From Brachyspira alvinipulli ATCC 51933 (lineage in GTDB: Bacteria; Spirochaetota; Brachyspiria; Brachyspirales; Brachyspiraceae), in contig NZ_JADF01000008.1 in assembly GCF_000518245.1 (NCBI RefSeq), positions 88,033 to 152,032 of the forward strand: DNA of 64,000 nucleotides, written 5' to 3'. A program made the position numbers and the translations under genes. This document shows, piece after piece, positions 58,389 through 64,000 of this stretch; within the stretch, counting starts at the first letter, position 1; each line of letters begins with the position of its first letter. Below the pieces are notes generated by a model. The model saw only the letters and a list, made by a program, of their open reading frames with translations, had not been told where the DNA came from and searched no databases.

Positions 58389-59507
58389 TTACCTTAAAAA
58401 CTTAATGAAATTATTTTTATTATCCAATGGACTTATATTAGGTCTCATTAAATCTTTTCTTGAAAATATTGAAACTTTTATTTCTATAAATGTTAATACA
58501 TTAGTTAATCTTTTTAATACATTATCCAATTCTTCCAAGCTATTAACACTTTTAACAAATTCATACCCCATATTTTTGGCAATCTCTATCAAATTTATTT
58601 TATCTACTACTGTAGGCATTCCTCCAACTGATTCATGCGCCTCATTATTTAAAACTATATGAATAAAATTATTAGGTTTTCTGCTGCCTATTATAGCTAA
58701 AGCTCCTAAATGCATAAGTAAAGCTCCGTCTCCATCTAAACACCAAATTCTTCTGTCTTTTTTTTGCAATGCTATTGAAAATGCTATCATAGAACTATGT
58801 CCCATAGAACCTACTGTTAAAAAATCTTTTTCATGACCTAATTTATTATTTTCTCTAATTTCAAATAATTCTCTTGAAATTTTACCTGTAGTTGATACAA
58901 TAATATCATCTTTTGAGTATTCAACTATTTTCTCTATAGCTTTTTCTCTAATTAAATCATTATTATTTTTATAATCAAATAATTTTTCTTTCTCAAAAAC
59001 TCCATCTCTAATAACAAATGCTGCCTGCCTTCCATTATCCAATATCGATTTAAACTTATTCAATGCATCTTTTAGTATATCATAATTAACTTCACTATCT
59101 AATACAACATATTCTATATTTAAATCTTCCAATAATTTTAATGTTATCTCGCCTTGAAATGCATGCTGAGGCTCATCTTTAACATTAGGCTCCCCTCTCC
59201 ATCCTATAATAAATAATACTGGTATTGAATATATCTTTTCATTAATAAGAGATGCAGTAGGATTAACAATATTTCCAATTCCGCTATTTTGCAAATATAC
59301 ACATGGATAATTTCCTGTGGCTAAATTATATCCTGCTGCTATTGCTACGGCATTACCTTCATTGGCAGCTATTATATGAGAATCTGATATAGAATATTCT
59401 TCCATTAATTTATCACAGAAACTTTGCAGTTTAGAATCAGGAACTCCTGTAAAAAAATTAATATTATATTCATTTAATAACTTTAAAAAATTATATGCTT
59501 TAATCAT
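58389..59507 (-). CDS. aepY: Phosphonopyruvate decarboxylase
   Basis: 372 residues of the short ThDP-dependent group. N-terminal FFTGVPDSKLQSF and NEGNAVAIAAGYNLATG (cofactor-contacting Glu, about 46) and QNSGIGNIVNP; C-terminal ThDP site GSMGHSSMIAFSIALQ and GDGALLMHLGALAIIG with VLNNEAHESVGGMPT. It removes CO2 from phosphonopyruvate, pulling the unfavourable PEP mutase step forward. GAGGAA precedes ATG and overlaps the end of the upstream gene. The order aepY-pepM-phnW-pntC makes the assignment secure. Confidence 0.92.
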   Translation of the reverse strand: MIKAYNFLKLLNEYNINFFTGVPDSKLQSFCDKLMEEYSISDSHIIAANEGNAVAIAAGYNLATGNYPCVYLQNSGIGNIVNPTASLINEKIYSIPVLFIIGWRGEPNVKDEPQHAFQGEITLKLLEDLNIEYVVLDSEVNYDILKDALNKFKSILDNGRQAAFVIRDGVFEKEKLFDYKNNNDLIREKAIEKIVEYSKDDIIVSTTGKISRELFEIRENNKLGHEKDFLTVGSMGHSSMIAFSIALQKKDRRIWCLDGDGALLMHLGALAIIGSRKPNNFIHIVLNNEAHESVGGMPTVVDKINLIEIAKNMGYEFVKSVNSLEELDNVLKRLTNVLTFIEIKVSIFSRKDLMRPNISPLDNKNNFIKFLR

Positions 59508-59520
59508 TATAAATAATTCC

Positions 59521-60798
59521 TCAAATAGATTCTAGATATGACTTTAAAACAATAGCTCCCCTTCTTCCAGCTTCTCCTCTATACATATAAGCTTCATCTT
59601 TTACTTTTAAAATATTTTCTTTTAATCTGTCATTATTAATTGTATCTTCAACTATTGCAGAAATATTTGAAAAATTATTTTCATCTATAGAAACAGAAAT
59701 ATTTGGCAACGTTTTTAAAGTCCAAGTTTCATCTTTTAATTCTATAGCATCATATCCTCTTTTATCAAAAGTAAAACTAGGTATAATAGTAGGTTTTTCA
59801 AAAAGAAAAGCATAGTCAAATATCACGCCTGAAAAATCAGACAGCATAACATCTGCTTTTGACAAAGAATAAATATTATCTCTGTTAGAATCCCATTCTA
59901 AATCACTATTATCCTTATATTTATTTTTTAATTTTTCTATTATATCTTTTTCTACTATTAATGATTGAGGATGCGGGCGAACTATAATATGATATCCGTT
60001 ATTCAATATAGGGTCTATTAATTTATCACCAAATCTTGTTAAAAGTCCATTCATACCCCAAGAAGGTGCTATTAAAACAGTTCTTTTATTACTTTTATTT
60101 TCAATAGATTTTAAAGCCTCTTCTTTTTTCTTATTAAGTTCATCCAAATAAGTGCTTCCAATAATTTCTAAATCTTTTACTTTAGTTCCTCTAGTATTTT
60201 CTAATTCTCTAATATCTGGAACCTGATTTTCTCCACTCAAAAGTACAGCATCAAAAAAATCTAAAGAATATAAACAGTACAATGCTGCTTCACTAGGAGC
60301 ATGAAATATATGTACATACTTTTTTACTCCTTTAGAACGTTTTAATTGGAAAACATCTAAATTAGGTGTTGTCATTAAGCAAATATCTGCTTCTATAAAA
60401 TTTAATTTTGCATAAGCCTTATTACCTACACCTATAAACTCACTATGAAGTAAATCATTTTTTATTTCAAATATTGGATCATCTTCACTTGAGCTGTAAT
60501 ATATTACTGGTATTTCTAATTTTATCAATTCTTCTATTATAGGTTTAAATACATTATAATATCTTTTATCCTCACCATAAATTATTATTCTAGCTTTTTT
60601 ACTAGCTTCTGTTTCTATAGATTTATTTTTAGAAAAAGACATAGTTTTCAATTTTATTATTAAAGCTTTAGATAAAAAGAAAAGTGTTCCTATAATGCCA
60701 AAAAGAGCAGAAAAAAGCAAACTTCCTGTACCTGGATCTATATATCCAAATACATTAGATTGAAAAATAATAAATAATACCAATATTGATAAAATCAT
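59521..60798 (-). CDS. CDP-glycerol glycerophosphotransferase-like enzyme (TagB/TagF fold)
   Basis: 425 residues. A hydrophobic N-terminus (1-48, two segments) anchors it to the membrane. A GT-B-like body carries IIVRPHPQS (about 273) and ADVMLSDFSGVIFDYAFLFEKPT (about 313-334), the motif for CDP-alditol binding in TagB/TagF enzymes. Members transfer glycerol-phosphate from CDP-glycerol. Since a CMP-AEP-making gene lies in the same operon, I infer it might use CMP-AEP or a related CDP/CMP donor. First gene of the AEP operon with its own likely promoter. Confidence 0.78.
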   Translation of the reverse strand: MILSILVLFIIFQSNVFGYIDPGTGSLLFSALFGIIGTLFFLSKALIIKLKTMSFSKNKSIETEASKKARIIIYGEDKRYYNVFKPIIEELIKLEIPVIYYSSSEDDPIFEIKNDLLHSEFIGVGNKAYAKLNFIEADICLMTTPNLDVFQLKRSKGVKKYVHIFHAPSEAALYCLYSLDFFDAVLLSGENQVPDIRELENTRGTKVKDLEIIGSTYLDELNKKKEEALKSIENKSNKRTVLIAPSWGMNGLLTRFGDKLIDPILNNGYHIIVRPHPQSLIVEKDIIEKLKNKYKDNSDLEWDSNRDNIYSLSKADVMLSDFSGVIFDYAFLFEKPTIIPSFTFDKRGYDAIELKDETWTLKTLPNISVSIDENNFSNISAIVEDTINNDRLKENILKVKDEAYMYRGEAGRRGAIVLKSYLESI

Positions 60799-60828
60799 TA
60801 AATAATCCCTTAAAATATAATATATTAT

Positions 60829-60857
60829 ATTTTACATTAATTTTAATATAAAATCAA
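60829..60857 (-). promoter_or_regulatory. Probable promoter of the AEP operon
   Basis: Minus-strand TTGATT (60857-60852), 17-base spacer, TAAAAT (60834-60829), 30 bases upstream of the 60798 start. Imperfect but well placed. Confidence 0.5.
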
Positions 60858-60948
60858 TTAAAATGTAACTTAAGTATTTTTAATCTATCCCATATATACT
60901 CACTAAAAAATAATTATACTTATACTGCTAAGCTTATAAAAATCAAAT

Positions 60949-63891
60949 TTAATTATTATCTCTAATATTTAATTCCTTTACTTTTTTACTAGACCAATCA
61001 ATATTAAATTTTTTCCAATTATTTGTATCAAATATATTATCTTTAACATAATAATAATTATTGAAATGATATCTTTTTTCATAGAAATTAAAATTAAGAT
61101 CATTCAATTCAAGCATATAAACACCATTTGTTTTGAGATCACTTGTTATATTCTTTTTTGTAAATGGATTAATAGCATTTCTTATGTGATTAACAGTTAG
61201 ATATGGAGTATCAGCTACTGTCATAAAATTACTACTCATAATTAACTCACCGTTACTGTTAAAATCTTTATACAATAAAATAGAATTATAAGTATTTATA
61301 AATTTAATATCCCCATAAAAATCTTCCGTATTATGAGACACAAAATACCCATGATCCGAAACCAGTATGATTTTTGTATTATCATAAACATTATTTTCTT
61401 TAAGATAATTTATAAAATTTATTATAAGCTTTATTGCCGCTACATTAGCATAATATACCCTAGAACTAACATTATCACCAAATACTGTTAAATCATAAGT
61501 ATTGGGTATAGATTGATTAAGCTGAGGCATATAATTAGAATCAAAATAATCTATATTATGTGTGGTTAAATTTTCCATTATATTATAATAATTACCATTA
61601 TCATTAAAATTGATATTATTTGTTACAGATGATAATTCTATATATGGAATTATAGTACCATTTATAAAGAACTTAAATGGATAAAACCAATCACCATTTG
61701 AATAAAAATAATGTCTAAAAATAATTGGAAGAGCCTTAAATATGGAAAATCTTATAAATATATCTTTATAAGATTCTGAATACAATTTTTTACCATCCGA
61801 CACAGATGATAAATAATTATTTAATTCTTTTTCTATATTAAAACTGTTAAATGCTTTTATATTTTCATTAGTATTAAATATAGATAAATCTCCTGATATA
61901 TTAGCATAAGGAGGAGCTATACTAACTGAACTATATCCATATTCTTTTAATAAAAGAGGAATCATTAATAAAGCTTCATTTTGTACATTAGTTATATTAT
62001 AAGTTCCATTTGTACTTATATCATATGGCATATATTCATATCCGCCATATAAGGCAGGAGTTCCAGTTATTGTATTTGCACCAGGTGAAACAGTATTAGT
62101 ATAGAATATAAAACCATCCATAGCTTTTCTGAACTCTTCATTTCTTTTAAAAGCTGTATTCCAACTAGATGAAGTTGCAGCATCCAAAAGAAATACAAAT
62201 ACATTAGTACCATTTCTGGAAATATTTAAATATTTATTATCTAAACTAATATCATTTGTATTTATTGTATTAAAAATATCCAATTCTTTTCTAATATAAT
62301 TGAAATTATATATGGAAACAATAATTAGAACTATTGATATTAGCATATATATATTCGATAAAAAATTATATTTTAATTTGTTTATCAAAAAAAGTACTAA
62401 TACAATAGATAAAATAATTAAAAATATGTTTAGTATGTTCTGATTTAGGCTTGATAATAATAAGTCTGGATTATTGAAAACAAAATCAGTATTGATAAAA
62501 CCATAATCACCAGCCATAATAAATACATTTACAATACTTATCGGCACTAAAATATACATAATAAAAGATACTAATTGCTTAATTTTATCATCAAATAAAA
62601 AATATATAAAAATAGGATATACAAAAAATATACCAATAGCTTTGAATAAATTATCAAATATTATATCGATTGGATTTTTAAACTCTGTTGGAGAAGAATG
62701 CACTAGTGAAGAAGATATAAAAAGGCCAATCAAAATACTTATAGAAATACATGATAAAATTAATAATTTTCTAGTATTAAAATCATCTGATATTTTCAAT
62801 TTAAAAATAGAAATTGATTTATATAAAATAAATAATAAAAATGGTAATGTCAATACTATTATAAAAAGATATATCCGTGGTCTGACATTAAGCGTATAAA
62901 TAGCATCGACACGAAAATCATTTTCTATTAATTTATCATATAAAAAACTACCGTTATTAACTATACCATTTATACCATTAGAATTTATTTTAACAATCTT
63001 ATCTATTTGGTAAATATCTGTATTTGTAAAAATCTTGCTAGTTGTTTTTATTTTTAATGTATAAAAATATTCTTTATCATTTGCTTTACGATATATAGAA
63101 AAATCATCTATATATCCTTTATGACCTATTTTACCAAGTATAATAAATATAATTAATATAACATAAACAACAATAGAAAAATTAATATATATTTTTTTAA
63201 GAGATTTATTTAAATTTAATTTATATTTAATGAATATATTTTTTAATAGAGAAAATAAGCTATTTAAAGTCCAATAATATACAAACACAGCATTGGAATT
63301 ATAAAGAAAAACTAGAAAAAAAACATTAATTGCAATTAAAGGTATTCTTTCTTTTAAGGTTAATTTATCATTATAAAAAAAGCTTGAAATCATACTAAAT
63401 GTAAACATTAAAAAAGGCAACAGATTAATCGTAACATTTCCTATTTTTAAAAATTCATCGGGTTTATATAGAGGAATTACTTTAAATAAATAATCCAAGC
63501 TCTCAGGATTTATAGTATCAATAAAATTATAAGCTGCTATAAATATAGGTATTTGTATAAGCAATCCAAAAGTTCCTCTAAAAGCATATATCGTTTTATA
63601 GCCATTTATTTTTTGACATGCTCTTATAAGTAAATATTGCTGATCACCTTTATATACAGCTTTGATATTATTTATCATGGGTTTCATTTTATCTTGAATT
63701 TTTTTTTCTTCATTTTGCAATTTTTCTGCTATATTATAAATTGGCAAAAGTATAATATTTATTATTATATTCAAGTATAATATGGCAAGTGAATATAAAA
63801 TATCTGCTTTAAATTTTATAAAATAAAATATTATTTCTATTAAAAATTGAAAAGGATATATTGTAATATTATAGAGAACATCAAAAAACAT
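60949..63891 (-). CDS. YidC/Oxa1-like and sulfatase (LtaS-like) fusion protein, paralog 2
   Basis: 980 residues from ATG at 63891; GGAGGT six bases upstream supports this over a GTG one codon earlier. Same layout as the gene at 50005: a YidC-like N-terminus (IQDKMKPMINNIKAVYKGDQ; IPIFIAAYNFI), central membrane block, and a C-terminal sulfatase fold with FVFLLDA, SPGANTITGTPALYGGYEY (nucleophile-type Thr/Ser), NLTTHNIDYF and LVSDHGYF. It stands directly upstream of the AEP operon. I infer it transfers or polymerises phosphate or phosphonate groups on the outer face. A repeat-bearing leader ORF ends in TGATG at its start. Confidence 0.75.
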   Translation of the reverse strand: MFFDVLYNITIYPFQFLIEIIFYFIKFKADILYSLAILYLNIIINIILLPIYNIAEKLQNEEKKIQDKMKPMINNIKAVYKGDQQYLLIRACQKINGYKTIYAFRGTFGLLIQIPIFIAAYNFIDTINPESLDYLFKVIPLYKPDEFLKIGNVTINLLPFLMFTFSMISSFFYNDKLTLKERIPLIAINVFFLVFLYNSNAVFVYYWTLNSLFSLLKNIFIKYKLNLNKSLKKIYINFSIVVYVILIIFIILGKIGHKGYIDDFSIYRKANDKEYFYTLKIKTTSKIFTNTDIYQIDKIVKINSNGINGIVNNGSFLYDKLIENDFRVDAIYTLNVRPRIYLFIIVLTLPFLLFILYKSISIFKLKISDDFNTRKLLILSCISISILIGLFISSSLVHSSPTEFKNPIDIIFDNLFKAIGIFFVYPIFIYFLFDDKIKQLVSFIMYILVPISIVNVFIMAGDYGFINTDFVFNNPDLLLSSLNQNILNIFLIILSIVLVLFLINKLKYNFLSNIYMLISIVLIIVSIYNFNYIRKELDIFNTINTNDISLDNKYLNISRNGTNVFVFLLDAATSSSWNTAFKRNEEFRKAMDGFIFYTNTVSPGANTITGTPALYGGYEYMPYDISTNGTYNITNVQNEALLMIPLLLKEYGYSSVSIAPPYANISGDLSIFNTNENIKAFNSFNIEKELNNYLSSVSDGKKLYSESYKDIFIRFSIFKALPIIFRHYFYSNGDWFYPFKFFINGTIIPYIELSSVTNNINFNDNGNYYNIMENLTTHNIDYFDSNYMPQLNQSIPNTYDLTVFGDNVSSRVYYANVAAIKLIINFINYLKENNVYDNTKIILVSDHGYFVSHNTEDFYGDIKFINTYNSILLYKDFNSNGELIMSSNFMTVADTPYLTVNHIRNAINPFTKKNITSDLKTNGVYMLELNDLNFNFYEKRYHFNNYYYVKDNIFDTNNWKKFNIDWSSKKVKELNIRDNN

Positions 63892-64000
63892 CACAATACC
63901 TCCAAATTACTTTTTTGGAGTTTGTAATATTTTTTACATGATGAGATAATATCTCTAAATCTGTTTGCTGTTTGCTGTTTGCTGTTTGCTGTTTGCTGTT
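63891..64000 (-). CDS. Repeat-encoded leader peptide upstream of YidC-sulfatase 2 (partial)
   Basis: The frame that ends at TGA 63893-63891, overlapping the ATG as TGATG, is open through the whole 110 bases to the window edge, including five complete CAGCAAA units. It reads back from KSNLEVL through RFRDIISSCKKYYKLQ into the repeat. The end resembles the paralogous leader (ESNFLGVL), though part of this similarity is the shared ribosome site. The start codon lies beyond the window. Translation is inferred. Confidence 0.5.
   Translation of the reverse strand, partial: QQTANSKQQTANRFRDIISSCKKYYKLQKSNLEVL
63964..64000. repeat. Heptanucleotide tandem repeat (TTTGCTG), at least five copies
   Basis: Five perfect copies at 63964-63998 and two further bases, cut by the window edge. 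It is the same unit as at 9726 in a different location, 73 bases upstream of the YidC-sulfatase 2 ATG. Confidence 0.95.

Noticed and set aside
62642..62899. Plus-strand reading frame inside YidC-sulfatase 2
   Set aside because: Antisense to a conserved gene with no supporting signals.

Overview
The window is very AT-rich and uses the standard code. Its gene content points to an anaerobic host-associated spirochaete, most likely a Brachyspira species: a Na+-pumping oxaloacetate decarboxylase, a short oxidative TCA branch, spirochaete-type envelope genes and heptanucleotide repeats. The genus call rests on overall gene content; no rRNA is present to settle it.

Layout. 1-2650: a small START-like membrane protein, an AI-2E-family permease, tRNA-Ile and tRNA-Ala, and a secreted ankyrin protein. 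2654-7934: three tandem copies of a CASTOR/POLLUX-like RCK ion channel, of which only the third is intact; the other two each carry one single-base frameshift. 7979-9490: a GT39 membrane glycosyltransferase. 9940-13436: oadG-oadA-oadB. 13643-18236: murI, a RavA/ViaA-type ATPase and VWA pair, and a HAD phosphatase. 18299-25781: envelope glycosyltransferases, an esterase lipoprotein, an acyl-CoA synthetase, a TrmH methyltransferase and two unrecognised genes. 25839-30050: a dicarboxylate/amino-acid symporter, a RocB-like peptidase, MscL and a Spy-like protein. 30225-35383: aconitase, isocitrate dehydrogenase (NAD-type residues) and citrate synthase, a route to 2-oxoglutarate and glutamate. 35468-42518: a PepSY-like protein, YfhO, and a class V aminotransferase with serA and serB, which together look like a complete serine pathway. 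42532-50044: two paralogous lytic transglycosylases, an aldehyde dehydrogenase and a SpoIID protein. 50005-63891: two YidC-sulfatase fusion proteins around a 2-aminoethylphosphonate (AEP) operon: CDP-glycerol-transferase-like protein, phosphonopyruvate decarboxylase, PEP mutase, AEP transaminase and a cytidylyltransferase.

The most striking signal is a set of four heptanucleotide tandem repeats (9726-9799, 19386-19455, 53082-53147, 63964-64000+). Each lies just upstream of a minus-strand envelope gene: GT39, a GT-A transferase and both YidC-sulfatase proteins. At the three complete loci the repeat follows almost directly after a start codon, with a good promoter upstream, so it forms the first codons of a small leader ORF. 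Because the unit is 7 nt, each gain or loss of a unit moves the leader to another frame. At every locus one frame stays open towards the downstream gene, and at both YidC-sulfatase loci that frame ends in a TGATG stop/start overlap. I infer a family of slipped-strand, phase-variable leader peptides that set expression of envelope glycan and phosphonate genes by translational coupling.

Read together, the right end could make AEP from PEP, activate it as CMP-AEP, and attach it to a surface polymer, with the YidC-sulfatase proteins as candidate polymerases or transferases under repeat control. The enzymes are recognised from family motifs; the polymer, the transferase roles and the switching are inference.
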